Assembly: GCA_965116965.1 (NCBI GenBank)
Contig: OZ220743.1
Span: forward strand, 992,001-1,056,000
Source: Aldehydirespirator sp965116965
Lineage (GTDB): Bacteria > Actinomycetota > Acidimicrobiia > Acidimicrobiales > Aldehydirespiratoraceae
Length of the DNA stretch: 64,000 nt
Direction: 5' to 3'
The position numbers and the translations under genes are program-made. The first letter of the stretch is position 1, and every line of letters starts with the position of its first letter. The notes beneath the pieces were generated by a model. That model made no database searches, was not told the origin of the DNA, and saw only the letters and a list, made by a program, of their open reading frames with translations. Below, piece after piece: positions 32,161 to 41,732 of this stretch.

Positions 32161-35100
32161 ATGACTAGTCGAACACGTCTGAACGTCTTCCGCGCCGTCC
32201 GCCTGCCGCTCCTGACCGCCGGGGGGAGGGCCGTGGACCTGCTGGCCGGCCTGGTATTGCTTGTCGCCCTGACGTTGGCGCAGGAAGGCGCCGCCAATGC
32301 CCAACCAACACAGTCCAGTGAAGCCAGGCTCCGCTCTATAACCCTCAGCAGCGATGCGGACGGGGTCATTGTCCTGAGCCCGTCCTTCAACCGGAACACG
32401 ACACGGTATACCGCCAGCGTGCCCCTCGGCACCTCGCGGGTCACCATGTCAGCCCGTGCCCAACATAGCAGTGGTTGGGTGCGCTACATCCGGCCCGACG
32501 CGGACCCTGGCACCCCCGGCCACCAGTATGACCTGCAGGTGGGCGACAACAAGTTGTGGATCGAGGGGGTTGCCGAAGACACCAGCACTAAGGGCTACAT
32601 AGTGACCCTGACCCGCAGCCAATTCTACCACGCTGACGCCACGCTCAGCGCGCTGACCCTCAGCAGCGGTCTCAGCCCCTCCTTCGACCCGGCCACAACC
32701 AGCTACACCAGCGCGGTGCTCCACAGCACCACGCAGGTCACCGTGACTGCCACCGCCAATGATTCAAACGCCACGGTGTCCTACAACTCGGTTGACGCAG
32801 ACGCCGCCACCGGCCACCAGGTGGACCTGGACGAGGGCGAGAACATCATCGTCGCGACCGTGACCGACAGGGACGGCATGACCTCCAGGGAGTACGTCAT
32901 CAGAGCCTGGCGCCAGCCGGACGAGGATGCCATCGCGCGAAACGTTGCAGGGACCCAAACCACTACGACATTGGCCTCTAACCTCGACTTCATCAGCAAC
33001 AGATTCACCACAGGTCCCAGCCAGCAGGGGTATGTCGTCAATGCCCTACGGGTGGTGATTGATAGAATTCCAGCAGGGGTCACTTGGGGCGTCCAGATCC
33101 TCACGGACGACAGTGAGGCTGTAATAGGTAGCTTCAACGTGGCGAATATCACCACGACCGGCAACCATGACGTCCCCGCCTACAGACCGATCCACCTAGA
33201 ACCGGATACCAGCTACGAACTGCGGTACTGGAAGAGTGCAAGCTGGTGGCAATTCGGCACGATTACCGCCACTTCCCCAGGCGCTGGGTCTGAGAGTCTG
33301 CCTGGGTGGTCGCTCACGAACAAGGTCTGCCTCAACCGCGCCTGCAGCGTCGATGTCCCCAACGCGATGCTGGAAACCCGCTTCTACGGCACCGAAGTCG
33401 ACGACACCGCGCCGGTGCTGTCCAACTTCATAATCCAGGGCAACAAGATCACCCTGACCTACGACGACCTGCTGGACGACGGGTCTGTGCCGGCGACCAG
33501 CGCCTTCGCCGTGAGGGTCCAGTTCAGCGACGTAACGGTCGACAATGTCGCCGTGAGCGGCCGTGAGGTGGTGTTGACCCTTGGCTCGCCGGCGGCCGAG
33601 GCAGACATCGTCGTGATGAACTACACGGTCCCCGAGTCGAACCCCATACGCAACACGGGTCACCACGCGGCCGTGACGCAGATCAACCTCGGCGTCCGCT
33701 ACGTGTCCCCCACGAGGCTCAAGTCCCTGACCGTGGGCGGCGTCATGGTGCCCGGCTTCGATCCGAGAAATACGGTAGAGGAAGGCCACGCCTACACCTT
33801 CGATCTCCCCTACGAACGGAGGGGGTCGATCAACGTGACCGCGACCGCTCAACACGGCGACTCGTACACCAAGGGACGGGTCAACGGCAACTCGCATTTC
33901 AGCGGCCACAGGGAGCCGGCGACGGGGTGGGAGCGGCTGCAGGTGGGCGCGAACGAGGTGACGATCCGGGTCTACAAGGGCTGCTGCTCGGCCGACCAGT
34001 TGGCCGACTGGGAGACCTACACGCTGACCATCAACCGGGCGGCCCCGCCGGACCGCTTCGGCCCCTTCAACGACTCCCTGCCCAACAACGACGGTGTCGA
34101 AGCCATCCCGGTGAACACCGACCACTGCCGGAACCAGATCGAAGATCATGAAGAAGTTCTGAGGTGCAAGTACCTGTACAAGCACGACGAGCGGGCCAAT
34201 GCCCGCAACATCGCGGTGGAGGTGGTCGTGCGGCCTCGCAGCACCCACAGCGCGATCCGCGGCTACCGGATCCTGCGCACCCGCTACCCGCTCGATATGG
34301 ACTCGGACTGGCGCCGGGCTTCCTACGACACGCCGGAGCGAGACGCCATCCTCACGGACGCCTACGTGATCCGGGAGGTGCCGAAAAAGAGCTGGGCCAA
34401 TTACTTCGACCAGGACGTCGACCACGGCTACTGCTACGTGTACGCCCTTCAGACGGTGGGCGGCACCGAGGCGAGCCCCAACTATTCTCCGGCGTTCCAC
34501 TGGGTGGACCCGGCGTCCGTGTCGAACACGCCCAGGTATCACAGCGAGGTCCCTCCCCGCTGCATACCCCACTACACCGGGTCGGAAGCGCCGCCGGACG
34601 CGCCCGGCGCCCCGCAGAACCTGGCGGCCACCGCGGGCGAGGACGGCGTGGCGCTGACCTGGGACGCATCCGCGGGGGCTGACAGCTACCGGGTGCTGCG
34701 CCGCAACCAGGACGATGCCCTCTACGCCGAGATCGGCACCACCACCACCAACTCCTACACCGACACGACCGCGGTGGTCGCCCAGGGCTACGCCTACAAG
34801 GTGCAGGCCAGCAACGACGCCGGCGACAGCGAGTTCTCCGAGCATGTGCTGGCGATGATCGATCCGCCGGCGCCCGACGCCCCCACCGGCTTCGAGGCCG
34901 TGGTCGGGGAAGACTCGGTGACGCTGTCGTGGGACGCCTCCGACGACGACACGATTACCAGCTACATGGTGATCAGACAGGTGCGCGACGCGGACCCGCC
35001 ACAGACCGTGCTGCTGCGGCGCGACAGCGGGGAGACCAACCAGGTCACCGACAGCAGCCCGGAGGCCGGGGCGGCCTACACCTACAGCGTCATGGCCATC

Positions 35101-36447
35101 AACGCCGGCGGCCGCAGCGACGCCGCCACGGTGGACGTGGACATCCCCGCGGGCACCGGCGGGCTGACGGTCACCCGCTCCGGCCTCACGTTCAACCTGT
35201 CGTGGGACGAGACGGACGGCGCCACGAGCTACAACGTGCTGCGCATGGGTCCCGGCGAGACCGAGCACTCCAGGGTGGCGACGTCGGAGACCACCTCCTA
35301 CGCGGACCATCCATCCGGCTCCGGCACGTTCTCGTATCGAATCCAGCCGGTTGAAGACGGCGAGGCGGGCGAAGCCTTCGACCCGGTGACCGCGGAGATG
35401 CCGCCGCCGCCGGACCCGCCCACCGATCTCCAGGCCGAGGCCACAAGCTCCTCGGTGACCCTGACGTGGACCGCCCCAGAGCAGACGCTCCTCACCTACC
35501 TGGTGAGCCGCAAGGCGCGGGACGCAGACCCGCCGGAGGACTTCGCATTCCTCGGCGCGGCCGCAAGCGACGCCACCACCTACACCGACACGACGGTGGA
35601 GGCGGACACCGCCTACGCCTACGAGCTGGTCGCGGTGGGCACGGAGTTCGAGAGTGATCCGGTCGAGGTTGAGGCGGACACCCCGCCGGCCAGTCCCTTT
35701 GCCGGCTTCACGCTGGTGGACGCCTCGGACCAGGCCGCGCTGACAACGCTCACCGACGCAACCAGCATCGAGCTGGCCGACCCCGACGGCGGCAGCTACG
35801 GCATCCGCGCCAGCCTGGCCGACGGCCGGACGGTCGGCAGCGTGAAGCTGGAGCTCTCGGGGGCCAAGGCGGTCACCAGGACCGAGAACGCCGCCCCCTA
35901 CTCGCTGTACGGCGACTCCTACCAGGACGACGCATCCGACGTCTACGGTCAGGCGCTGCCCGCGGGCAGCTACACCCTGACCGCGACCGCCTACGCCGAG
36001 AGGAACCGGGGCGGAGACGAGCTGGGAACGCTGGAAGTGTCCTTCACCGTGACCGGCGCTTCCGGCGACCCGGACTCGTCCCGTGACGGCGCCGTGTCGC
36101 TGGGGGCCCAGTCGCCGGACCAGGGACGGCAGTTCTTCTATGACAAGTCCCTGGACCGCGCCAACGGCGACGGGGTGGACTACTACACCTTCACCACCGA
36201 CGGCCGCTACACCCTGGGCCTGGGCGCAAGGGACCAGAGCATCGAGCTGAAGGTCACGCTGGAGGACGCCGACGGCAACGTGGTCGCCACAGCCGGCCCG
36301 CCCAAGGACCCGAACAAGGACCAAGTCTACACCGAGTGGCTGGAGGTCACCATCGACGCCGGCGCCTACTACGTCCGCGTGGAGGCGCTGGAGGACGCGC
36401 AGACGGACTACTACATCCGCTTCGGCCTGGCGACGCCGGAGCTATAG
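32161..36447 (+). CDS. Large secreted multidomain adhesin-like protein (cadherin-like, SwmB, four FN3 domains)
   Basis: The 1,428-residue precursor starts at ATG 32161 behind AGGAG and has a signal peptide ending near AQEGAANAQ (about residue 47). Domains in order: two cadherin-like beta-sandwich repeats (LRSITLSSDADG and LSALTLSSGLSPSFD, about 55-255), a region with choice-of-anchor features (about 265-410), a SwmB-type domain (APVLSNFIIQGNKITLTYDD, about 415-520), another beta-sandwich (520-640), an irregular cysteine-bearing region (about 650-805), then four fibronectin type III domains (about 810-1180; for example PGAPQNLAATAGEDGVALTW) and two C-terminal beta-domains with VDYYTFTTDGRYTLGLGARD. 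No LPxTG or anchor is seen. It probably binds glycans or host or biofilm surfaces. Confidence 0.85.
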   Translation: MTSRTRLNVFRAVRLPLLTAGGRAVDLLAGLVLLVALTLAQEGAANAQPTQSSEARLRSITLSSDADGVIVLSPSFNRNTTRYTASVPLGTSRVTMSARAQHSSGWVRYIRPDADPGTPGHQYDLQVGDNKLWIEGVAEDTSTKGYIVTLTRSQFYHADATLSALTLSSGLSPSFDPATTSYTSAVLHSTTQVTVTATANDSNATVSYNSVDADAATGHQVDLDEGENIIVATVTDRDGMTSREYVIRAWRQPDEDAIARNVAGTQTTTTLASNLDFISNRFTTGPSQQGYVVNALRVVIDRIPAGVTWGVQILTDDSEAVIGSFNVANITTTGNHDVPAYRPIHLEPDTSYELRYWKSASWWQFGTITATSPGAGSESLPGWSLTNKVCLNRACSVDVPNAMLETRFYGTEVDDTAPVLSNFIIQGNKITLTYDDLLDDGSVPATSAFAVRVQFSDVTVDNVAVSGREVVLTLGSPAAEADIVVMNYTVPESNPIRNTGHHAAVTQINLGVRYVSPTRLKSLTVGGVMVPGFDPRNTVEEGHAYTFDLPYERRGSINVTATAQHGDSYTKGRVNGNSHFSGHREPATGWERLQVGANEVTIRVYKGCCSADQLADWETYTLTINRAAPPDRFGPFNDSLPNNDGVEAIPVNTDHCRNQIEDHEEVLRCKYLYKHDERANARNIAVEVVVRPRSTHSAIRGYRILRTRYPLDMDSDWRRASYDTPERDAILTDAYVIREVPKKSWANYFDQDVDHGYCYVYALQTVGGTEASPNYSPAFHWVDPASVSNTPRYHSEVPPRCIPHYTGSEAPPDAPGAPQNLAATAGEDGVALTWDASAGADSYRVLRRNQDDALYAEIGTTTTNSYTDTTAVVAQGYAYKVQASNDAGDSEFSEHVLAMIDPPAPDAPTGFEAVVGEDSVTLSWDASDDDTITSYMVIRQVRDADPPQTVLLRRDSGETNQVTDSSPEAGAAYTYSVMAINAGGRSDAATVDVDIPAGTGGLTVTRSGLTFNLSWDETDGATSYNVLRMGPGETEHSRVATSETTSYADHPSGSGTFSYRIQPVEDGEAGEAFDPVTAEMPPPPDPPTDLQAEATSSSVTLTWTAPEQTLLTYLVSRKARDADPPEDFAFLGAAASDATTYTDTTVEADTAYAYELVAVGTEFESDPVEVEADTPPASPFAGFTLVDASDQAALTTLTDATSIELADPDGGSYGIRASLADGRTVGSVKLELSGAKAVTRTENAAPYSLYGDSYQDDASDVYGQALPAGSYTLTATAYAERNRGGDELGTLEVSFTVTGASGDPDSSRDGAVSLGAQSPDQGRQFFYDKSLDRANGDGVDYYTFTTDGRYTLGLGARDQSIELKVTLEDADGNVVATAGPPKDPNKDQVYTEWLEVTIDAGAYYVRVEALEDAQTDYYIRFGLATPEL

Positions 36448-36740
36448 CACGCGGTTCTCGGAAACCCAGAAGGCTCAAATGCCCACCGATGCGCTTGCCG
36501 GAGGACGGTTGGCGCCAGGAGGGCGTATCGTGCGGTGCCGGAACCGGTTCCCGCTCGCGGGGATCACCTCGCGTGGTGGGTTGAGCACGATCACGCAGTC
36601 GTCGAGCAGGCGGGTGTAGGTCGGGACGCTCGCAGCCGGAGCCCTTCCCTCCAACGGCTCTCCTCCCTTCCGGCAGGGTTGTCGCGGCGTGGAGGGGAGC
36701 CGCGGCGCGTAGATTCTCGGGTCGGGAGGATCACTGAATC

Positions 36741-38891
36741 ATGAGGGTCGCTGTCGTCTACAACCGGGACAGCCAGAACGTCATCAACCTGTTCGGGATG
36801 CCGAACCAGGAGAAGATCGGCCTCAAGACCATCAAGCGGCTCACCGACGCGCTGCGCGACGGCGGTCATCAGGTCACCGCCATGGAGGCTGACAAGGAGC
36901 TCATCTCCAAGCTCGAGTCGTTCATGCCACGGGTCGTGGCGGGCGAGCGGCCCGGAATGGTCTTCAACGTGTCCTACGGCTTGCAGGGCCAGGCCCGCTA
37001 CACCCATGTCCCGAGCATCCTCGAGATGGTCGGTATCCCCTACGTGGCGTCGGGTCCGCTGGGGCACTCGCTGGCGCTCGACAAGGTCGTAACCAAGATG
37101 ATCCTGCGCCAGCACGGCATCCCCACCCCGGAGTTCGCAGTGTTGGAGACGCCGGAGATGCCCATCCCCGAAGGCTTGCCCTATCCGATGGTGGTCAAGC
37201 CCAAGAACGAGGCCGTCTCGTTCGGTCTCGCGGTCGTGCACAACGGCGACGAACTGCGCAAGTCGGCCAAGGTCATCTTCGACCGGTTCTCCCAGCCTGT
37301 GCTGGCCGAGCAGTACATCGAGGGCCGCGAGATCAACGTCGGACTCCTGGGCAACGGCCCGCCGGAGGCCTTCCCGCCGGTGATGCTGAGCTTCGGCGAC
37401 GGCCCCCAGATCTACACCTACGAGGACAAGACCGGCCGCAGCGGCCGCCAGATCCAGCCGGTGTGTCCCGCCCCCATCTCCGACGAGCTCACCGCCGAGG
37501 CCAAGGAGATCGCGGTCCGCACGTTCTCCGCGCTCGGCCTGTACGACTGCGCCCGCGTCGACATGCGGATGGACGCCGACGACAACCTGTACGTGCTGGA
37601 GGCCAACAGCCTTCCCAGCCTGGGCGAGCACGGGTCCTACCTAGTGGGCGCGGCTCACGTCGGCCTGGACTTCGCCGCCTTCGTGAACCGCCTGGTCGAG
37701 GTGGCCAGCGCCCGCTACTTCGGCACCCCGCAGCCGCCGACAGTGGACGCCCGGGCGGCCGACCCCTCCGAGCGGGCGTTCCAGTTCGTCACCCAGCGCC
37801 GCGACTCCATGGAGCGCTCGCTCCAGCGGTGGGTTGAGGTCTCGAGCCGCACCGACGACCCGGTGGGCCTGTCGCGGGCGGTGGAGCGGGCCGGTCGAGT
37901 CTTCGCGGAAGTCGGGATGCGGCCGGTGACGGAGCTTACGCAAGACCCCGAGACCCACACCTTCGAGACGGCCACGGGATTCGATGGCGGAGTGTTGCTG
38001 GTGGCCCACCTGGACGTCCCGGTGATTGACGGCGGTGTGCAGCAGGGGTACCGCCGGGACCCCGAATGGCTCTACGGCGAGGGAGTGGGCCGGTCGCGGG
38101 CCTCGCTGGTGATGCTGGAGTACGCGCTGCGGGCGCTGCGCAGCACTCGCAGCCTCAGGCGGGTGCCGCTGGGCGTGCTGCTGTATTGCGACGAGGGCCG
38201 CGACGCGGCCCGCAGCCGCAAGCTGATCGAGCAGGCCGCTGCCCGGGCCGAGCATGTCCTCGTGTGCCGGCCCGGCACCGTCGGGCACGGCATCGTCACC
38301 CAGCGGCGCGGCAGCCGGCGTTACAACCTGGCCATCGAGGGCGAGCGGCTCAGCCCCGGCCAGGTCGGTCGCCGTCGCCCCGTGGTTCGGTGGGCCTGCG
38401 ACAAGGTCGAGGCCATCGGCCAGCTGAGCTCGCCACGCCGGCGCCTGTCCATCGGCGTCGTCGACATGAAGACGGAGCGCCACGCCATGTTCATGCCCCA
38501 CCGGGTCGAGATATCGCTGATGATGTCGTACCTGAACGGTGCCCACGCCACCGAAACCGAGGGCGGTATGCGCAGGGTGCTCGGCCGGGGCGGCCCCAAA
38601 TGGAGCCTCAACCGGCTTGCCGACCGGCCGCCGATGCAGGACCGGCCCGGCAACCAACCTCTCGTGGATGCCCTGGAGGCTGCCGCGGCCAAGTGGGACA
38701 TCGAGGTGGAGAGGGAGTCGTCGGCCTGGCCTTCGGTGGCCGGCCTCGTTCCAGAAGGTACCGCAGTGGTCTGCGGCGTCAGTCCGGCAATGACCGACGG
38801 CGGCACACCCGAGGAGGCCGTCCAGCGGATCAGCCTGGTACAGCGCACGCTGGTGCTCACCGAGTACCTGATCGGTCGCATCCGACGTTGA
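36741..38891 (+). CDS. D-Ala-D-Ala-ligase-like ATP-grasp fused to a degenerate M20 peptidase domain
   Basis: Residues 1-330 are a Ddl-type ATP-grasp: MVFNVSYGLQGQ (73-84), GIPYVASGPLGHSLALDK (98-115), PMVVKPKNEAVSFGLAVV (149-166), EQYIEGREINVGLL and ARVDMRMDADDNLYVLEANS (271-290, Mg-binding Asp, Glu and Asn). Residues about 350-716 have the M20 zinc-peptidase fold (LLVAHLDVPVIDGG at 419-432, LLYCDEGRD at 480-488), but most metal ligands are gone: DxKgG is GRSRA, DEE is DEG, the Glu/Asp before PG is Arg510 and the final His is missing. It is thus a peptide-bond-forming enzyme with a probably non-catalytic substrate-binding module. First gene of an operon with GGT and formylglutamate hydrolase homologues (gap 4 bp). 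Confidence 0.85.
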   Translation: MRVAVVYNRDSQNVINLFGMPNQEKIGLKTIKRLTDALRDGGHQVTAMEADKELISKLESFMPRVVAGERPGMVFNVSYGLQGQARYTHVPSILEMVGIPYVASGPLGHSLALDKVVTKMILRQHGIPTPEFAVLETPEMPIPEGLPYPMVVKPKNEAVSFGLAVVHNGDELRKSAKVIFDRFSQPVLAEQYIEGREINVGLLGNGPPEAFPPVMLSFGDGPQIYTYEDKTGRSGRQIQPVCPAPISDELTAEAKEIAVRTFSALGLYDCARVDMRMDADDNLYVLEANSLPSLGEHGSYLVGAAHVGLDFAAFVNRLVEVASARYFGTPQPPTVDARAADPSERAFQFVTQRRDSMERSLQRWVEVSSRTDDPVGLSRAVERAGRVFAEVGMRPVTELTQDPETHTFETATGFDGGVLLVAHLDVPVIDGGVQQGYRRDPEWLYGEGVGRSRASLVMLEYALRALRSTRSLRRVPLGVLLYCDEGRDAARSRKLIEQAAARAEHVLVCRPGTVGHGIVTQRRGSRRYNLAIEGERLSPGQVGRRRPVVRWACDKVEAIGQLSSPRRRLSIGVVDMKTERHAMFMPHRVEISLMMSYLNGAHATETEGGMRRVLGRGGPKWSLNRLADRPPMQDRPGNQPLVDALEAAAAKWDIEVERESSAWPSVAGLVPEGTAVVCGVSPAMTDGGTPEEAVQRISLVQRTLVLTEYLIGRIRR

Positions 38892-38895
38892 CCCG

Positions 38896-40596
38896 ATGAC
38901 CCGACCGACCGGACAGCCGACCGGCGCGCCGTCGCAGGAACGGGCGCCCCGCCAGCCGAGATCGAAACGGCGGCGGGTCACCGAGGTGGACACCGACCTG
39001 CTGGAGCTGACCGACACCCGCATCCACGAGCCTCAGCGGGTCGCCGCCTCGGCGCGCGGCATGGTGAGCACGGCCCACTACTCGGCCACCGCCGCTGGCG
39101 TGCAGATGCTCGAGCAGGGAGGCAACGCGGTCGACGCCGCCGTCGCAGCCGCCCTGGCTCTCGGCGTGTGTGAGCCGGCCGCCTCGGGGCTCGGTGGCCA
39201 GACCATGATGCTCGTCCACGAGGAGGCCTCCGGGACCACCGTTGCCATCGACGGTTCGTCGCGAGCTCCCAACCGGGCCCTCATCGAGAACTTCGCCAAC
39301 CTCCGGGCCGAGCGCAGGCGGGGGCATCTGGCCACCACCGTCCCCAGCTCTCCCGCAACCTACGCGTACGTGCTGGAACGCTACGGGAGCCTCGACTGGG
39401 CGACGGTCATCGAGCCGGCCATCGTGCTGGCCGAACAGGGCTACGAGATCAGCGTGCTCCAGTACCGCCTCACGCGACGGGAACGCCGGCACTTGCAGGC
39501 CAACCCGGCCGGGCCGCTCTTCCTGATCGACGGTCGGCGGGCCCGGCGGGCCGGAACGAGGTTCGTCCAGCCGGTGCTGGCCGACACCCTTCGCCGTTTG
39601 GCCGAAAAGGGCTACGAGGACTTCTACCTGGGCGAGACAGCCCGCTTGGTCCATGAGGACATGGAGTTCAACGGCGGGATCCTGCGCGAGGACGACCTTG
39701 CGCAGATCCCCGTGCCCATCGAGCGCGAGCCTCTCGCCGGACGATCCGGTCGCGATCAGTTGTTCACCATGCCCCTGCCCGGGGCCGGCCGAACGTTGGT
39801 GGAGTTGCTCAACATCCACCGGAGCCTCCCCCGTCAGCTACGCGACATCGACACCCCCGACGGCGCGGTCTGCCTGGCACGGGCCATCCAGAACGCGCTG
39901 ATCGACCGCAACGATCGGCCGATCGACCCCAACCTGTTCCCCCAGGTGTCGGACGAGCAAATGCTGGATCGCCGCTACGCCCGTGAGGTGGCCCGCCGGA
40001 TCGCGTCGATCCGAACCTCTGGCGAGACCACCCACCTGTCGGTGATGGACGCCGACGGCAACGCGGTGGCGCTGACCCAGTCGATCGAGAACGTGTACGG
40101 ATCGTGCGCGGCGTCGCCGGAGCTGGGCTTCCTCTACAACAACTACATGAGCGCGTTCAACTACACCGACCCCTCGCATCCCTACTACCTCCGACCCAAT
40201 GCGGTGCCTTGGGCCAGCGTCGCCCCCACGATCGTCTTCAAGCACGAACGGCCGTGGCTGGCGATCGGCTCGCCCGGCAGCGAGCGCATCCCGCCGACGA
40301 TATTGCAGGTGCTGTTGCGGCTGCGCCAGTCCTCGCCGCTGGCCGCGGTGGACGCGCCCCGCATCCACTGCTCGCTCGAGGGTGTCGTATCGGCCGAGGC
40401 CTCCCGCATCCCGACCGACGTGCTGGACGCGCTGGAAGGCGCGGCCTTCGAACTGAACCGCCGCGAGCCCTACTCGTTCTACATGGGCTGCGTGCAGATG
40501 GTCATGGCCGATGGCGATCGGTTCGTCGGCGTGGCCGACCCCCGAAGGGACGGAGCGGCAGCAGGCCCGGCTTCGGCACCGGCGCCGGTGGAATGA
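38896..40596 (+). CDS. ggt: Gamma-glutamyltranspeptidase family protein (cytosolic form)
   Basis: The 566-residue Ntn-hydrolase has GGNAVDAAVAAALALGVCEP (about residues 75-94), a maturation/catalytic site GETTHLSVMDADGNAVALT (nucleophile Thr about 378) and GSPGSERIPPTILQVLL (about 457-473). Unlike secreted GGTs it lacks a signal peptide; instead it starts with a basic stretch (PRQPRSKRRRVTE), so it probably acts in the cytosol. The PSSGG motif of classical GGTs is replaced by LPGAGRT, which may alter the acceptor site. It hydrolyses or transfers gamma-glutamyl (or cephalosporin-like) groups. It is packed between the ligase-fusion gene and the formylglutamate hydrolase gene. Confidence 0.88.
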   Translation: MTRPTGQPTGAPSQERAPRQPRSKRRRVTEVDTDLLELTDTRIHEPQRVAASARGMVSTAHYSATAAGVQMLEQGGNAVDAAVAAALALGVCEPAASGLGGQTMMLVHEEASGTTVAIDGSSRAPNRALIENFANLRAERRRGHLATTVPSSPATYAYVLERYGSLDWATVIEPAIVLAEQGYEISVLQYRLTRRERRHLQANPAGPLFLIDGRRARRAGTRFVQPVLADTLRRLAEKGYEDFYLGETARLVHEDMEFNGGILREDDLAQIPVPIEREPLAGRSGRDQLFTMPLPGAGRTLVELLNIHRSLPRQLRDIDTPDGAVCLARAIQNALIDRNDRPIDPNLFPQVSDEQMLDRRYAREVARRIASIRTSGETTHLSVMDADGNAVALTQSIENVYGSCAASPELGFLYNNYMSAFNYTDPSHPYYLRPNAVPWASVAPTIVFKHERPWLAIGSPGSERIPPTILQVLLRLRQSSPLAAVDAPRIHCSLEGVVSAEASRIPTDVLDALEGAAFELNRREPYSFYMGCVQMVMADGDRFVGVADPRRDGAAAGPASAPAPVE

Positions 40597-41297
40597 CGCT
40601 GCCGCTGCTGGTCTCGGTTCCCCACGCCGGTCTGCGAGTACCAGCCGAGGTCGAGCGGTTATGCGCTCTCTCGCTGCAGGAAGTCGCCGCCGACGGGGAC
40701 GGCGGCGCGGCCGAGGTCTACGCATTCGAGGACGAAGTCGGTGCGTTGGTGACCACCGACGTGGCCCGGGCCGTCGTCGACATGAACCGATCCCGGGACG
40801 ACATCAGGCCCGACGGGGTGGTCAAGACCCACACCTGCTGGAACGTTCCGGTCTGGCGCCGTCCCCTCTCCCACGCTGAAGTCGATGGCCTGCTCGACAC
40901 CTACCACCGCCCGTACCACGAGCGGCTGGCGGAGCTGGGGCGCTCCGGCGAATGGGTCCTAGGCGTCGACTGCCACACGATGGCCGCGACCGGACCGCCC
41001 CTCGGGCCTGACCCGGGCGCCGAGAGGCCCTGGGTGTGCCTCAGCAACGGTGACGGGACCTGCCCGCCGGAGTGGATCGAGTCCCTGCGGCAGTGCTTCC
41101 AAGAGCAACTGGAGGGACCCGTCAGAATCAACGACCCCTTCCGCGGCGGCTACATCACCCGCTTCCACGCGGCTGAGATGCCCTGGATCCAGATCGAGCT
41201 CTCCCGGGCCCCGTTCCTGCCCGACGAGGACAAGCGCCAAGTCGTGCTGGCCGCCCTGCGGGCCTGGGCACTGCATTACAAGACACGTGACACGTAA
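40593..41297 (+). CDS. N-formylglutamate amidohydrolase family protein
   Basis: The 234-residue protein starts at ATG 40593, overlapping the GGT stop. It shows LLVSVPHAGLRVPAEV (residues about 5-20, metal His), TTDVARAVVDMNRSRDDI (about 53-70) and VLGVDCHTMAATGPPLGPD (about 121-139, DxH), then DPFRGGYITRF and PWIQIELSR (Glu-Arg), the signature of the FGase/HutG2 family. Family members remove N-formyl or N-acyl groups from glutamate or act on peptides in ATP-grasp amidoligase gene clusters. Here it probably trims or releases a glutamyl product made or exchanged by the two preceding enzymes (inference). Confidence 0.88.
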   Translation: MTLPLLVSVPHAGLRVPAEVERLCALSLQEVAADGDGGAAEVYAFEDEVGALVTTDVARAVVDMNRSRDDIRPDGVVKTHTCWNVPVWRRPLSHAEVDGLLDTYHRPYHERLAELGRSGEWVLGVDCHTMAATGPPLGPDPGAERPWVCLSNGDGTCPPEWIESLRQCFQEQLEGPVRINDPFRGGYITRFHAAEMPWIQIELSRAPFLPDEDKRQVVLAALRAWALHYKTRDT

Positions 41298-41330
41298 GGA
41301 GAGCAGGTCACACCAGATAGACTGGTAACT

Positions 41331-41367
41331 GCCACTTTAGTGGCTTGTAAGAAGCCATTTTATTGGC
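41331..41367 (+). promoter_or_regulatory. Twin GCCA-N6-TGGC operators, site 1
   Basis: GCCACTTTAGTGGC (41331-41344) and GCCATTTTATTGGC (41354-41367) are spaced exactly 23 bp. The same layout occurs before the second ATPase gene at 43749. CATATGCTAG immediately after may be the -10 region. The downstream gene at this site is only a truncated remnant. Confidence 0.65.
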
Positions 41368-41407
41368 ATATGCTAGGATTGTGGGTGAGCAGGAGACGGA
41401 CCCGGCG

Positions 41408-41720
41408 GTGGATGACAACATCACCCCCGACGGGTACCTGCCCCGGGTGGTGGATGAAGAATCCGGGGCGGGGATTGCTAGCGTTTCTGCTTGTGCCGCT
41501 GGTTACCGCATATCACCGTCCCGCGTCCCTGGATGAGGCGCTCGACCTGCTGAGCGCTCCCCGGAGGGTGGCTCTAGGAGGCGGGACGACGCTCAACGCC
41601 GACCGGGAGCCGTCCGGCTGGGAGACGGTACCGATGAGGCGGCGAAGCTGTTGCGTCAGCTCCAACATTTGCATAAGTTGACTTCGTATAAGTCGACCTA
41701 TATTAGAGGGCGCTCCTGGT
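41408..41720 (+). pseudogene. Chimeric remnant: DUF4143-ATPase N-terminus joined to xdhB N-terminus
   Basis: From GTG 41408 the frame reads VDDNITPDGYLPRVVDE, matching the N-terminus of the intact ATPase at 43824 (MIDDITPDGYLPRVVDDEM). At 41456 it switches abruptly to a 169-bp exact copy of the 5' end of the FAD-subunit gene (41456-41624, including VTAYHRPASLDEALDLL). After 41624 the sequence is unrelated; one frame reads GTDEAAKLLRQLQHLHK and ends with TGA at 41718-41720. No functional product is expected. It records a recombination at the left edge of this island. Confidence 0.75.
41678..41704 (+). promoter_or_regulatory. Possible promoter of the DUF234-type ATPase
   Basis: TTGACT (41678-41683) and TATATT (41699-41704) lie in an AT-rich spot with a short 15-bp spacer. 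An imperfect dyad TTGACTT/AAGTCGA overlaps it. The gene starts at 41733 with AGGGAGAG as ribosome binding site. Confidence 0.4.
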
Positions 41721-41732
41721 GAAGGGAGAGTC

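Noticed and set aside
33196..36324. 1,042-codon minus-strand frame
   Set aside because: It lies wholly antisense to the secreted protein, rich in Val/Gly/Arg/His with no motif; a codon-bias shadow.
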